Of a DNA stretch of 64,000 bases, positions 40,862-53,600 are shown in pieces. The stretch covers positions 891,620 through 955,619 of the forward strand of contig RPFO01000072.1 in NCBI GenBank assembly GCA_009746045.1. Reading direction: 5' to 3'. The notes below the pieces were generated by a model. The model was not told where the DNA came from. It was given only the letters and a program-made list of their open reading frames with translations, and made no database searches. The stretch is from Mesostigma viride. Taxonomy: Eukaryota; Streptophyta; Mesostigmatophyceae; Mesostigmatales; Mesostigmataceae. Position numbers and translations under genes: made by a program. Within the stretch, counting starts at the first letter, position 1. Each line of letters begins with the position of its first letter.

Positions 40862-41440
40862 TCTCCAGATTTCTGGCCTGCGCCGGTAGTCGCTTTGATA
40901 TTGCATTCATTATGCTCACGTGATGCATGTCACGATAATATTATACTGTCTAACGTATTAGTTGCATTGAATTGAAGCGTTACTCCGTTGGGAGATCACG
41001 TAACACATGTCCGGTAGTCTGTAATATTAAGGCAGATGGTGCGCAAGGATAGATGGCAAGTAGTGATGAAGGAGACCACCCCCAAGTCTGTGGGGGCTCC
41101 GCGTGTGACCAAGTATGGCATTCATAGCGATTCGGGCCGCGGTGCCCACACCCCTGTAACTAGGACCTAGATAGCTTATACCATCCATTCCATCCCATGT
41201 TCCCCTCCCACTGAGGACTTATGCTCACGTGACGCAGTCACGTGTCTATTAATTAATTAATTAATGTCCGGTAGGGGCACCTCGGGTAACCCGCTACGGT
41301 CGGCACAGTGCCACCGGCCGCGGGGCCCACAATCCTGCTACCCGTGCTTAGATAGTTTCTTTCGCATGTCATCCATTCCCTTCATGAGGATACTGCTCAC
41401 GCAGTCACGTGGTATTAATTAATTAATTAAATGTCCGTGA
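40862..41440 (+). mobile_element. Cluster of LINE tails inside the MULE
   Basis: 41033-41265 matches the second-family LINE tail at 5740-5990 (shared AAGGAGACCACCCCCAAGTC) and ends with CACGTGAC-GCA-GTCACGTG and TTAA repeats. 41266-41440 is a diverged tail of the same design (GCTCACGCAGTCACGTGG, TTAA repeats). 40862-40935 has the dispersed motif (GATTTCTGGCCTGCGC) and a decayed hairpin; 40983-40994 holds a CAAC-type hairpin in antisense. No coding parts. Confidence 0.7.
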
Positions 41441-41930
41441 GAGGGGGTACATGGTCTATAAGCGTGCTAAGCAACAACCTGCAAATGATGTAAACTTAAT
41501 AATGCTCACGTGATGTTTGTTAATTATAATATTGATAATTGTCTCTTGTTCACGTGGTGCAGTCACGTTCTTATCGCACGCAATTGATAGCACTGTTACG
41601 AGTTAACCCACCTCTATGTGAGAACCTGTACGTCTCCACCGTTGGCACTCGAATGGTACCTATCACCACTAAAGATGATTTAGAGGAATCGTTCGCGACA
41701 GCTAGATTGCAATGAAGCTTGATACATGTTCAGCTGCAATAAAACACATTTCCCAATTAACACAAGCAACAGCTATTGTGTGGGTCGACAACAACCAACT
41801 AACTATGAGCCCAACTCGAACGTATCGACGTTGGCTAGACTGCCATTATTGTTCTCACGACAGACCATACATTGAGGTGCTCACAGAACGCTGGCACCAA
41901 GGGCAGAGGACATACAGGTAAAAACCATGA
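41441..41930. other. MULE interior, no gene seen
   Basis: AT-rich sequence with two more decayed GCTCACGTGATG / CACGTGGTGCAGTCACGT hairpin words (41505 and 41549). The short open frame at 41712-41921 has no family signal that I recognise. Confidence 0.4.
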
Positions 41931-41935
41931 CATGA

Positions 41936-42740
41936 GTAGGAACGGGCATGGCATGACTAGGAACGTGTACAGCATGACTAGGAACGGGTATGGCATGACT
42001 AGGAAGTAGGAACAGGTATGGCATGACTAGGAAAGAGCATGGCATGACTAGGAACGGGCATGGCATGACTAGGAACGGGTGTGGCATGACTAGGAACGTG
42101 TACAACATGACTAGGAACGGGTATGGCATGACTAGGAATGAGTATGTCATGACTCGGAACGGGTATGGCATGACTCGGAACGACCATGGCATGACTAGGA
42201 ACGGGTACAGCATGACTAGGAACGGGTATGGCATGACTAGGAATGAGTATGTCATGACTCGGAACGGGTATGGCATGACTCGGAACGACCATGGCATGAC
42301 TAGGAACGGGTATGGCATGACTAGGAACGGGTGTGGCATGACTAGGAGCGTGTACAGCATGACTAGGAACGGGTATGGCATGACTAGGAACGGGTATGGC
42401 ATGACTAGGAACGGGTATGGCATGACTAGGAACGGGCATGGCATGACTAGGAACGGGTGTGGCATGACTAGGAACGGGCATGGCATGACTAGGAACGGCC
42501 ATGGCATGACTAGGAACGGGCATGGCATGACTAGGAACGGGTATGGCATGACTAGGAACGGGTATGGCATGACTAGGAACGGGTATGGCATGACTAGGAA
42601 CGGGCATGGCATGACTAGTAACGAGTATGGCATGACTAGGAACGGGCATGGCATGACTAGGAACGGGTATGGCATGACTCGGAACGACCATGGCATGACT
42701 AGGAACGGCCATGGCATGACTAGGAACGGGTATGGCATGA
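41936..42740. repeat. 21-bp minisatellite, about 38 copies
   Basis: Unit ATGACTAGGAACGGGTATGG plus C, with TCGG, GGCC and GTGT variants. As 21 is a multiple of three, the array stays open on both strands (MTRNGYG-type repeat on plus), but the frames have no upstream exon and are taken as non-coding. Confidence 0.93.
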
Positions 42741-43185
42741 CGTGGCCCACGCGCATGTGCGCCCATAATGGCCCCCATGGATGATGCTTTCAGTATTTAG
42801 CCGCGCCCAGCCTACAATGGGACCTCCCATGGATGATGCATTAAGAATTTAGCCATGCGATGCCTATGCAGGGAGTTACTCTCTGCTGAGATGCCATGTG
42901 TACACCAGCTATAGCCTAGCCACATACCCTCCACCCCATATGTCATGCAGGCCTTCTAGGCCCTCTCCTCAAGCCCCCCCCTGGGTGCCTGTGCTTGTTA
43001 AGGAGGCATGAACCATCATGGCGGTGCAGGTGCACCTTGTGCACCCAGAGCAGGTGACAGTTGTACATCCTCCACCTGCAGGTTGTAGCCCTGATTGTAT
43101 TACAAACCCATAGATGCCCTTTTCTCAGGGCTATGTGTTACATATGCTCCCAACGGAGCTATCATTTTAATTAATTAATTAATTA
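42741..43185 (+). mobile_element. LINE 3' fragment inserted in the 21-bp minisatellite
   Basis: The array stops at 42740, resumes at 43186, and the 445 bp between end in GCTCC-CAAC-GGAGC (43146-43159) and a TTAA tail, the same terminal hairpin as the LINE copies at 1766 and 23463. No ORF remains. Both junctions lie at ATGGCATGAC, compatible with a target duplication but not provable inside an array. Confidence 0.75.
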
Positions 43186-43293
43186 ATGGCATGACTAGGA
43201 ACGGGAGTGACATGACTAGGAACGACCATGGCATGACTCGGAACGACCATGGCATGACTAGGAAGGAGCATGGCATGACTAGGAACGGGTATG
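43186..43293. repeat. Continuation of the 21-bp minisatellite
   Basis: Five units of the array described at 41936-42740, displaced by the LINE fragment. Confidence 0.9.
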
Positions 43294-43941
43294 GCGGCCA
43301 AGCACGTGGGCGGGTTCGTGCTATTCGTACCGTTGATGCTGAAGAGTCACAGGTATCGTTGGAACGGAACGGTCCAGGGGTCGCAGGCGGTTCTTCCCGG
43401 GACTGATCTTCCAGCGCTGCAAGAAAATCACGAACATGTCCCTGGTTGGGTAAAGAAAGCAGGCAAACCCCGACCGGCCGACCGCGTCCCCACCGTGCAT
43501 GTACCTTGGTAAGACGTACGTAAGGTTCTGTGGGCTGAACTGACCGCGCTTCAAGAATATGACGATTTGAAGCCACTATGAAGGTATATGCAAACCATGT
43601 CGGCGTCATCCGCTCGACCCCTCTTACTCAGATATAGTTGGATATGCAGCATAAAAAGCAACGGGGAGAAATTGTCAATGACTATGATCCCCCAACTGTG
43701 GGTGTTAGGAAATAGAAAAAGCATGGCAGGCATAGCTTGCGTGCAACATTGGGGGTCGGAAATTCTAGTCGGGGGGGTCAGTGGACTCCAACGTGGACTC
43801 GAGACTCAGATTGATTGATTATTGAGGGTAAACTGCACGACTACAGGCTCTTTGCGCGCGCCACATGTTAAGTAATCATGCCATCAGCTGCCATTTTGAA
43901 CGCATCATAAGGAAACCCGTCGGGTTAAAAACTAAGATCTA
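43294..43941. other. MULE interior, no gene seen
   Basis: No family signal in any frame. The sequence between the minisatellite and the right inverted repeat gives only short frames. Confidence 0.4.
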
Positions 43942-44200
43942 AACGGCCATCACCACTCGCATCGACGACGAAATTCGGCTAAGTCCAAAGGCAGCCGATA
44001 CGATTTACGTCGTTTGCAGTTTTACGCGCCAGCCTTGCGCACGCTGCCGCGCCGCGCCCAGCCACGATGCACTCCCAGCCTTGCGCACTCCCAGCCTCGC
44101 GCACTCCCCAGCCTTGCGCACGCCAGCCTTGCGCACGCTGCGCCGCGCCCAGCCTTGTGCATCGTCTGAAGAAATCAGTGTCTGATGTTTACAAAAACTC
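43942..44200 (-). repeat. MULE right terminal inverted repeat
   Basis: Reverse complement of 30462-30730, with one extra sub-repeat block (GGGAGTGCATCGTGGCTGGG in element sense) showing expansion or contraction of GTGCGCAAGGCTGG units between the two ends. Confidence 0.9.
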
Positions 44201-44456
44201 GAGAAGCTCCACGCAACGAGAAGCTCCACGCAGGCGACGGGCGCACCATTCACCAATCGCTGCCTTCCACTGCACCATGCTGAGTTGTCGCCTTCGCGCG
44301 AAGTGTGTCACATGGGAGCAGACCTGGCAATGTTGCCTGAAATCAGGTTTGCCATAGTCGACGGAGCCCCGCGTCTGTTTCGTTCCTGTGACGAGTGGTC
44401 AGACCGTTGCTTTTAGACTTGTCCAGTTTTTGTCAAGCTCTTGCAAAGCCCAGGAA

Positions 44457-47400
44457 ATGGCGTCAATTTCGGCTCGCGCTGTCGCTGTCGTCGCGAATGC
44501 CGCTGCCAGCCGCGCTGCCCCTGCCCCAGCCAGCAATTGTGGCCGATTAGTCGGGAAGGCATCGAAGCTATCATTGACACCTGGGCAGCGCGTTCTGGGT
44601 AGCAACGTGCGTCGTATTGCTGACAAGAGACAAGTACTTGCTATGGCCAAGCGACGTGATAGCTCTTCAAAGTCCGAAAGTAGCTCCAGCGACGAGCCTG
44701 AAGGTATCGGATATTCGGGATAGTTTGTTTTCGGTCAAACTGGGGGGCATGTGTGGACTCGGTCTGGTTGCCAGGGAGCAGAAGCGCGTGAGCGTTGTTG
44801 CGTGCCATGTTTTAAGGCAAAATTCTTGTCGGAAACGCCTGGCGAGCACATCCTATCTCCCAATGTTGCTGGCAACCCCCCTCACTTGTACAAGCGTCGA
44901 ACTGGCGACGTAAGCGTAGTTCTTCTGTAAGCTAGAAATTTTTACCGCACGCTCCCCTCTTCCACAACTGCCCGCTGTCGCGGTCTTTTCGTAAGCCTAA
45001 GACGACACGTAATGCACGAGCCGCATTCTATCTAATATGTCTCTCCCATCACGCCTAAGTTACCGCCATATGAAAACACGCCACGCTCTCTCACGGATGT
45101 CCACCGTGATCCCGCACGACCGCGCCCGTCCCAGCAGACGCGGCCGTCGAGCCGGAGAGCGCGCCCCGGGTGGAACCCGCCGTGGAGTCCGCTGCGGTGG
45201 ATACCGCCAGTGCTGCTGCCGTGTCCATCAACGGAGCCAGCATGGGCAACCTCCCTGCGGTGGCGGCGACATTCAGCCCATCAGCCCCCAAGGCGCCCGA
45301 AGAACAAGCGGAGGAGGACGAGGAGCTGGCGGACCTGAAGCAGCAGCTGGTGGACAACCTGTATGGGACGGAGAAGGGCCTGCGCGCCAGCTCGGAGGTG
45401 CGGGCGGAGATCGCGGAGCTGCTGTCCCAGCTGGAGGCGCGCACCCCCATCACGGAGACGGCCAGCTCACCCGTGCTGGGGGGGAAGTGGAAGCTCGCGT
45501 GAGTATATACATGCGTGCTGGTGCGGCAGAGTACTGTTGGAGTGGAGGGCCGTTTGAGTGCTGTTGCGGAAGCAAATGTGAAGCGCTTCCCTGTGTTGTT
45601 TGTGTCGTAGATGGTGTTGCTGTGGGAGAGTGGGCGAGTGCTTGCCCGCGTGCTGGTGGGGAAATTAGCATGAATACTTACCCCTGTGTCGCTGTGGGAG
45701 AGTGGTGGAGTGGGCGTATAGCTTCGCATGATGTGGTTGGACTCAACACTTAATAGGTGCACCCCCCGTCTGAATGTGCGTGGGTTAGGTGCCTACGTGC
45801 TGCGGTGGAAGCATGGGTGCCGTCTGTGGCAGACAATTCCTCTCCAAAAATAAATATGCCCCGATGCACACGGTTGCGTCACAAGGGTATCGTGCTGCCA
45901 TCATAACAAAGCTGATGAGCTTCCCTGCTCTGTGGCTGATTATGGTATCATAGCAATTATGTTTGAGAACATTGAAACTAGACTAATAGGTGAAAGTGCA
46001 GGTTCTATGGGGGTGCCTTACCGGCTTGTCCATGCGTAATTGTAGCGGAACTGACACTTAGAATGCATCGATGATTACTTCTATGATTACTGCGTGCCCC
46101 AATACCCCCCGCATCGGATTATGTAGTGGTTACCAACAGTCCGACGAATGGCCTGGTGTTTGTGTTAAAAAGTCCTGCTCTTATGAGGAAGTCAAGTAAA
46201 CAAAATCTCGACCCTGTGCAGCCTTGCATTCCATTCCTTACGTCCGCAGCAACACGACCAACTTGGAAGTGTGACCCCTCTTTGCTGGCAACGAACCAGA
46301 TGCTGTCCACGCGTGGCTGCAGTAATCAACCCTACCCTAGGGTAACCCTAAACCGTAAACCCTAAACCAACCAGCACTAATGTACGAATTTCACCACCTG
46401 CTTCATGTTAATTCTTGCCTACGCTGCTAAGCGTGACATCTGACTTCCGTGCTGATTTTTGTCCCCGCAGCTACACGACCAACTCAGAGCTGTGGCCCCT
46501 CTTTGGTGCGGGCAAGGTGATCCCTGGCCTCACGATCGAGGCCATCTACCAGAACGTGGACGTGGACGCGGCTTGGGTGGAGAACAAGGTGGTCTACCGC
46601 ACACCCGTCGCCAAGAACAGTTACAGCGTGTACGCGGACATCGAGCCCCAGAGTGACAAGCGCGTGCAGGTGGGTGGGATATAAATAGAACAAGCGCAGG
46701 TGGGGGGTACAGCGACAAGCGTAGGCAGGGGGATATAATTAGCACAAGCTCAGGTGGGCAGATGTGGACAGGCGCCCGTGGGGGAATATAAGTAGAATAG
46801 CCACGAGAGGAGGGGCCATCAAATCTGTTTTAAAAGCTGATTGTTATGATTGTGCAAAACATTTTGATGCCCCAGATTTTGACAGTTTTTTTTATCCAAA
46901 GGGCTAACCATGGAACGTTTGATTCCCAATCTGGTTTAGTCCATCATGCGCTGGGCGACGTTCCTTGTGTGCCACGATGTCACTTCCATAGACACTGGTC
47001 GTTTTACATTGCGGACCAAACCTCAATCACTGTAACCTTCCGCCTCCTTCCATGAGGGCATCCAACACCCTTCCATAGCATGCCCGCCCACTTGGCCCGA
47101 TGCCCCTTCCACCACCTACTGTTCCCCATCGCTAACCCACCCACTCGTCCCACTGTGCACGACTGTTTGTCCCGTGTCCCATCCCTGCCTTCTGTCACGC
47201 GTTGCCCGATCCACCCACTCAGCCCCATGGCCACACATTCACCGCCTAAACTGATCCATGCCCAGTACGCTTACTTTGCCGCATGGTCTTGCATCTACCG
47301 CCTAAACTGACCCATGCTCAATACACTTACTTCGCCCCACGGCCGCGCATCCCACCACACATACCTCATATCATCCTGCAGGTCAAGTTCAAGAAGGCGG

Positions 47401-47699
47401 CGCTGGGCAAGCCCGATGTCGCGTTTGAGGAGATCCCCGAGAAGGTGGACCTGTTTGGGACGCAGCTGGACGTGAGCCCGCTGCGCACGCTGCTGGCCCC
47501 GCTGGAGTCCATCATCACCGAGGCGGTCTCCTTTGTGGCGCAGCGCGCGCCCTTTGAGATCCCCATCGATAACGAGCGAGCGCAGGGCTGGCTTCTAACC
47601 ACGTACCTCGACAACGACCTGCGCATCAGCCGGGGGGACCTGGGCTCGCTGTACGTGCTTGTGCGCCCTGGATCGACGCTGGACAATTACCTGGAGTAG
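44457..47699 (+). CDS. Plastid lipid-associated protein / fibrillin
   Basis: Exons 44457-44703, 45135-45498, 46471-46669, 47382-47699; GT-AG and in phase; 375 residues. Residues 1 to about 65 are Ala/Ser/Arg-rich with few acidic residues, as in a chloroplast transit peptide ([19 protein letters not shown]), followed by a Ser/Glu-rich and Ala/Glu linker. The PAP/fibrillin domain starts near 140: [49 protein letters not shown], then VKFKKAALG, and C-terminal [20 protein letters not shown] and LYVLVRPGS. Fibrillins are lipocalin-like proteins of plastoglobules and thylakoids that bind lipids. A further in-frame Met lies at 44388, but the chosen one gives the better transit peptide. TGTAA, a typical green-algal polyadenylation word, occurs 7 bp past the stop. 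The MULE ends 257 bp upstream. Confidence 0.93.
46335..46372. repeat. Telomere-like CCCTAAA words in a fibrillin intron
   Basis: ACCCTAGGGTAACCCTAAACC followed by GTAAACCCTAAACCAACC: two exact CCCTAAA units and degenerate neighbours (CCGTAAA). This is the Arabidopsis-type telomere unit common in green plants and algae, in interstitial position. Confidence 0.7.
46653..46800 (+). repeat. Imperfect copies of the fibrillin exon-3 end and 5' splice site
   Basis: The junction region (GACAAGCGCGTGCAG, then GTGGGTGGGATATAAATAG) is followed in the intron by two decayed copies near 46710-46760 (GCGACAAGCGTAGGCAGGGG, GATATAATTAG) and 46766-46800 (GGACAGGCGCCCGTGGGGG, AATATAAGTAG). Confidence 0.7.
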
Positions 47700-50687
47700 A
47701 GAGCTCGTGTAATTGGTTGCTGCGGTCGCCAACCAGGAGCATGGCTTCCTTAATTGACGGATGCATGTGGCATTTGGCCTCGGTCGATTAACCCAGTTCC
47801 TGTTGCAGCGCGGACGCGGTCATTGAACTGGCAACAGGTCAAGCCGCGGCTGCATTGGCCCCACATGCTCTTTTGGATCATGGCCCGAGTGAGCCGCCTG
47901 GCTCGCACGGATAGATGTCCAACTGCATATACCTGTGAACTTAGTTAGGCCTCGTTCCCCAGTTTGGAGAGAGCTGTACACGATTGCCTTAGTGCTTAGC
48001 CATGTCCTTAATTAGGGGGGGCAGAGACTAGCTGACAGACTGAGATGTGGGCAGCTTGATCATTAGCTCGATCATTGTTGATCGCACCAAATATATAGCC
48101 CGTTAGGAGTTTCCATTGGTCTTATCGTAGTATAGAGCTTTGACATGGCTCTGTATATAGGTTTATAGCTGGGCGTTTGCTTTGGTTTGAGTGATTTCAC
48201 TCTGCTGTAAGTAATTATATTTTTAAAATATATAGCTAGGCTTATCCCTGAGCTTTTAGTTTACTATTAATTTGTTGCTAGCCTCGACAACAGCCCCGAG
48301 CTTGTGAGGCTAGCTGCGACGGCTAGCTAAGACTCATTGCCAACACAACTGTATGGCTGTGATGGCACAGGCATGGCTTCGATCCGGCCATTTCATAAGT
48401 AGCTTTGTACAGCGGTTAGCCCTTGTAAATTTCTACAAGTATGAAGACGTGTGCATCAATCATGTGAATGGGATCGAAAGCGCCCTTTGGGGACCAATTT
48501 TCCATGCTGATATTGCGGAAATGGGATGCGCAATAGATAACACTTACACGCACGTGACAAACTACTTAAACTTTGAACTGCTCGTCAAACTTTCAACCCC
48601 CTCATCACACACTGTCCCTGCCACCTCTGTCACTGAAAGGGGTAAGTGTCAGGATTACTGAGGCATGCCTTGTTCAGTCGCTCAGAGTTGGTAACATGAG
48701 CGATAAGTAGTCGGTGATGGCCGGACTGACTAATTAGTTACATGTAACTGAGTCATGTGGGCGTATAGTCCTGGAATGGTTGCCTCTTTCGTCCAGATTT
48801 CAGGCATGCGCTGGTTGTCTCTTTGATAAGTCCTCACGGAAATGAAGACTATGGGATTAGGTGGATGGCCAGGCTGATGACGCTTTGTCAATCACGCCGG
48901 TTCTTATTGCAAGTGTATTGCCTCATCGATACTCTTGGTCGGACAGTTATCACCGACAAGATAAGGATGCAAACTTTTAGTCGGTCATTGGTTGTCTTCC
49001 CTCCTAGCTACTATCCGGACGTCCACTGCATCTGTATCGTGACGCAGCCTTGAACTGATTTTGGTTCTTGGAAGTCAAGATGAGCATGCCCGCGTATACT
49101 GCTCGACGAAGGCTGCCCCAAAGTTCATAACATTAGAAACTAAGTACCGTACTAGTGGCCCTAATATCAGTGCGCATCATTATGTACGAATCGCCCTCGT
49201 ACATGCCCCAAAATACCCTCCTTCCGGCCTCGTACAACCCAAGATATCTTCTTCAGACACTCAATATACGAATTAGGGCGCCCCAGAGGGGCCTCATGTA
49301 GAGGCCCCTCAAGTATTGCGTGTGAGACAACTAGTATTCCAGCTGGACCGGACGCATCGGCCGGCATGGCCGGATCCAACGCCGTGGGCACCGGATGGAC
49401 TGGGGTAGTTGTATGAGAGGAAAGACGCGAAGACCGAGGGAGCCGGCCGCGTGGCTATCAGTGTAGGACTGAAGACCTGCCGCATGGACGGCTACGGCTC
49501 ATAGGGAGCCAGATGAGACAGCCATGGTACCGGCCCTGACTGAATATACCGGCCTACGTACTCATCCACTCTCTCTCCCTTCTTTGGACTGCCATGCAGA
49601 ACAAGACGCGGTGGCAGAAGATTGTTAAGGCTCACACGCCCGACCCTGTGGGCAAGCCACCTCCCCCCAAGAGGAGGAGGCGTTTTGATGAGTAGGGTAG
49701 TTAGGATTTTTCTAGACTAAATAGATTACGGCGTCAGGATAGTCCGATTACGCGGCTCTCTCCACTCCACCACCCATCAAGGAATATGTGCTACATGATC
49801 TCCCAACGGAGGCATGTTATAATTTAATTTTAATTTTAATTTACGTACTCATGATGTTTTTAAAAAAATCCCAAAAGCGGCTTTAGTTACGCACACTGAC
49901 GTAACAAGAATTTCAAAAACTCTTCGTGCGATAACTAAGCGTACACATAATCCTCACTTCATTGACATACAAGGGGCACTAAGACGGTACTGCGCGGACT
50001 GGGCCCGGCTGATCCCGTGATCCGTGCCGAGGCATGCAGCGTACCGGGTCGCAACCGGACGCGGCGCGGTCGTAATAAGCCTAAACTAGCTGTTTTCTGA
50101 TCTCCGACCGACCGCGCCTCGTTGCGCCGTCGCGTTCCAGAAGTGCCGCTGGTGGTGCCAGAGAGCAGAAGTTACAACTTCAGCCGGCCCCATTGGACGT
50201 AATTGATGAACTGTTGACGTCGCTCAAATAAATTGTGCGCATAATCACGTGCTCGCAGCTCGCTGCCCGCTAAATGCTTACGCGTGGTGGTACCTTGGCA
50301 TCTTATACTTCGTATTAGTCTCTGCCGGTGTTCGTAGTTAGGTAATGCGCGGCCTGCTAAACGCAGCTACAGTCATGGATAGAATGCAGTTGGTGTCTCA
50401 TTCGTTTAGAGAGCAGAAGGCCAGATGTCCACGTGAGGCCACACAAACTTGACGCTATGGCCGCACAGCGTGATGCCATGTACATGTGCCTGCATTAGGC
50501 CAATTTCTGCACACGCCTTGCAATGTGCTGTTTGAAAAAACAGGGTGAAGATGTGGACAAGCCCCACAAACGGCAGTTGAAAACCGTGTACCTTTTCCCC
50601 GAGCTCATGCCATGCCAATAAACAAGTTTGGGGAACTGAGCACTGCTTCATGCTTTCACCAAGGCACGCTCCTCCTCATTACATGCT
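47700..50687. other. Intergenic region between fibrillin and the glycosyltransferase-like gene
   Basis: About 3 kb without a gene I can support. 47760-47945 has weak LINE-like wording (ARVSRLARTD) that I do not press. The dispersed motif GATTTCAGGCATGCGCTGGT lies at 48798-48817. 49590-49848 is a LINE terminus. The rest, including the 48.0-48.6 kb AT-rich part and 49.9-50.6 kb, shows nothing recognisable. Confidence 0.5.
49590..49848 (+). mobile_element. LINE 3' end (C-terminal codons, hairpin, AT tail)
   Basis: A frame ending NKTRWQKIVKAHTPD and PKRRRRFDE stops at 49693-49695; 105 bp later comes CTCC-CAAC-GGAG (49800-49811) and a TTTAA/TTTTAA tail to about 49843. The hairpin matches the other copies; the coding end differs, so this is a separate subfamily. 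Confidence 0.6.
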
Positions 50688-53600
50688 GTGAAAATGGACG
50701 ACTTAATAGAGTCATTGGGAGCAGCTATCTCTGGAACCGGGAGCACGCGTGCCCGGCGCGTCGGCAGAGTCATCGTGGCCGCCATTTTCCTGGTCAACGC
50801 GACCATATTCCTGGCCAATGTCCGCTGGCTCCTCAACTCGACGACGACGCTTGGCGCGGGCGGCGCCCCCGGCGGCGGTGAGCCCCACGCGCTCGTAGAT
50901 GACCATGAGGCGCAGCACGACGCGGACGAGTTCCTTCTCCACGAGCAGCGGCCGAAGCCGGACGTGGTCGTGCTGCGCCACCCGAAGATCGTCTCCTTCG
51001 CCAACTCCAAAGTAATGCACCACCTGCGCGTGCTGGTCGGCTCCATCCACCAGTGGCACCCCGAGCTGTCCATCTCCCTCTACGAGACGGGCGACCTGTC
51101 CGATTCCGACCGCTCCGAGATCGCCACCTGGCAGAACGTGGCGTTCGTCCCCATGTCTAAAGTCGCGCGAATGCTCATGGATGACGCGGCCAACATCCCT
51201 CTCAAGCCCACCCAGCCGTTGGGGGAGCTGCGGCTATCCCAGGAGGTCAGCGAGGCGACCGACAACGAGCTGGCGGAAGCTCTGCGCTCCTCTGGCATAC
51301 GTCACTGGCACGCCCTCGTCCTCTACCATGCAGCCTCCGCCCCAGGGGAGGCAGCTCTCCTGATTGAACCCTGGGGCTACCTGTCCGCCTGGATCGACAA
51401 TGTCCTCATGCAGCTTTTGCGCAGCGGCTACTTCTTTGTCCAGAACGACGCGGTCGGTGGCGGGTGCATGCCCGGCGTGCAAGGGTTCAGCGGGGGCAGC
51501 GTCTGGTACACCCGCGTGCTCGTCCCCTACGCGGTCTGTGCGCTGGGGGAGACCTGCCCCGTCGCCAGTAACCTTCTCACCAACGAACAAGCCAGCCAGC
51601 TCAACTGGTGGGGCATGGAGCCGGTGGACTATGATGGCATCGTGTGCGTGCCGGCGTCCGACGCGCATATTGAAGTGGATGAGCAATCCACCAGCGAACC
51701 GCATGACCCAGATGCACTGACATCCGACACGAGTGCCGGCGCGGGTGGGGCGGGCGGGGTGGCGTCCAAGGCCAACCAGTGGCACCATGCACCCAAGGGG
51801 GCACTGCCTGCGTATGAGTGCCACGTGCTGCATCGGGACGACCTCGAACCAGAGGTACTGGGCAGGGGGGGGGGATGCAGGGGTTGGGGTGTAAGTGGGG
51901 TGTAAGTGGGGTGTATGTGGGGTGTGACTGGGGTGGAAGTGGGGTGAATGTGGGGTGTATGTGGGGTGTGAGTGGGGTGCGAGAGGGATGTATGTGGGTT
52001 TGGTTTGTAAGTACGGGTGGGGTGTTGGGCGCTTGTGTGGTCGATAGCCAGAAGTAGAAAGGCTGTAGGGGGTTGGGTTGTGGGGTGTAGGGTGTTGCGG
52101 GGCGTCCGGTGCCCAAGGTCGTTTCAGCCATAGGCAGGTTCCTGTTGCTGGGCGTGCGGATTAGGTTGGACACCCGTGCTGTGTGGATGTCTTGACGCAT
52201 GCGGTGTGTTTTGGTGGTTGGACACCCGTGCTGTGTGGATGTCTTGACGCATGCGGTGTGTTTTGGTGGTTGGACACCCGTGCTGTGTGGATGTCTTGAC
52301 GCATGCGGTGTGTTTTGGTGGTTGGACACCCGTGCTGTGTGGATGTCTTGACGCATGCGGTGTGTTTTGGTGGTTGGACACCCGTGCTGTGTGGATGTCT
52401 TGACGCATGCGGTGTGTTTTGGTGGTGGGACACCCGTGCTGTGTGGATGTCTTGACGCATGCGGTGTGTTTTGGTGGTTGGACACCCGTGCTGTGTGGAT
52501 GTCTTGACGCATGCGGTGTGTTTTGGTGGTTGGACACCCGTGCTGTGTGGATGTCTTGACGCATGCGGTGTGTTTTGGTGGTTGGACACCCGTGCTGTGC
52601 GGATGTCTTGACGCATGCGGATGTCGTGTGTTTTGGTCCACGGGATATAGGCGGCACTTGGCGCTGCTGCTGTAGGGATGCCTAGGCAGCGCTCGATGAG
52701 GGACGCGGCCACCGTGACCCACATTATAGGGGGCAGAGACTGCCAGCAAGTCTTGCTGGATGGCTAAGGATTCCGGCGTGCCTACAGGATGTCAGGACGT
52801 CCAAGCTGGGGGCATTCTACGATGTTGTGCAGTGACCAGGGAGCGATTGGGATATAGTGACCAGTTGGCATGGGAGACAGTGACGGTATGGCCTTGCATA
52901 CAGCATGACCATTTAGCATGGGCGACAGTGACCTGGTGTGGATGGTCACACTTTTCCCGATTTCTGGCCTGCGCTGGTGGTCTCCTTGACATTTATGGCT
53001 GTGGCCTTTCAAAAAGAAATTTCCGGTTCTAGACATTGCTGGCCTGGCCGCTGGATGGGAGAAAAGACATTGCTGGCCCGGCCGCTGGATGGGAGAAAAG
53101 ACATTGCTGGCCCGGCCGCTGGACGGGAGAAAGACATTGCTGGCCTGGCCGCTGCATGGGTGGGAGAAAAGCATTGCTGGCCTGGCCGCTGGATGGGATG
53201 GGTACCATTCGTTCCCCTGACGTTGTGTGCCCGTGCGATGGTACCATGCACCACGATTTCCTTTCTACCAGCAGACCAGCAGCACACACTCTTGTACCAA
53301 TTACATTATGACAATAATAGTAGTATATCTATATAGTAATCTATTGTGTTGGTAATATACTATTATATTATATTAGTATATAAATACTATATTGACAACA
53401 CCATTTTTATTAGTAAACGTGGTGTTGTTTATATAGTAGTGTTAGGACATGTGATAGTATATCAGCATCATAATAAATCTATGTAACAATAGGTACATAA
53501 ATCTATAGCACCATACCCTGTGCTTGCACGCTCGATGTGGTTGCTGGGTCCTCGCCCATCCTCATGTACTTTCCTCTGCACCGACTCTTGCATCCCTGGG

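Noticed and set aside
42023-42784. MTRNGYG-type repeat protein on the plus strand and VPSHA-type on the minus strand
   Set aside because: The 21-bp array keeps frames open on both strands; no upstream exon, promoter or non-repeat domain supports either.
47754-47948. LINE ORF2 remnant with ARVSRLARTD
   Set aside because: Match is short and isolated; could be chance.
52164-52636. 52-bp repeat as a possible CRISPR-like array
   Set aside because: No unique spacers; whole unit repeats.
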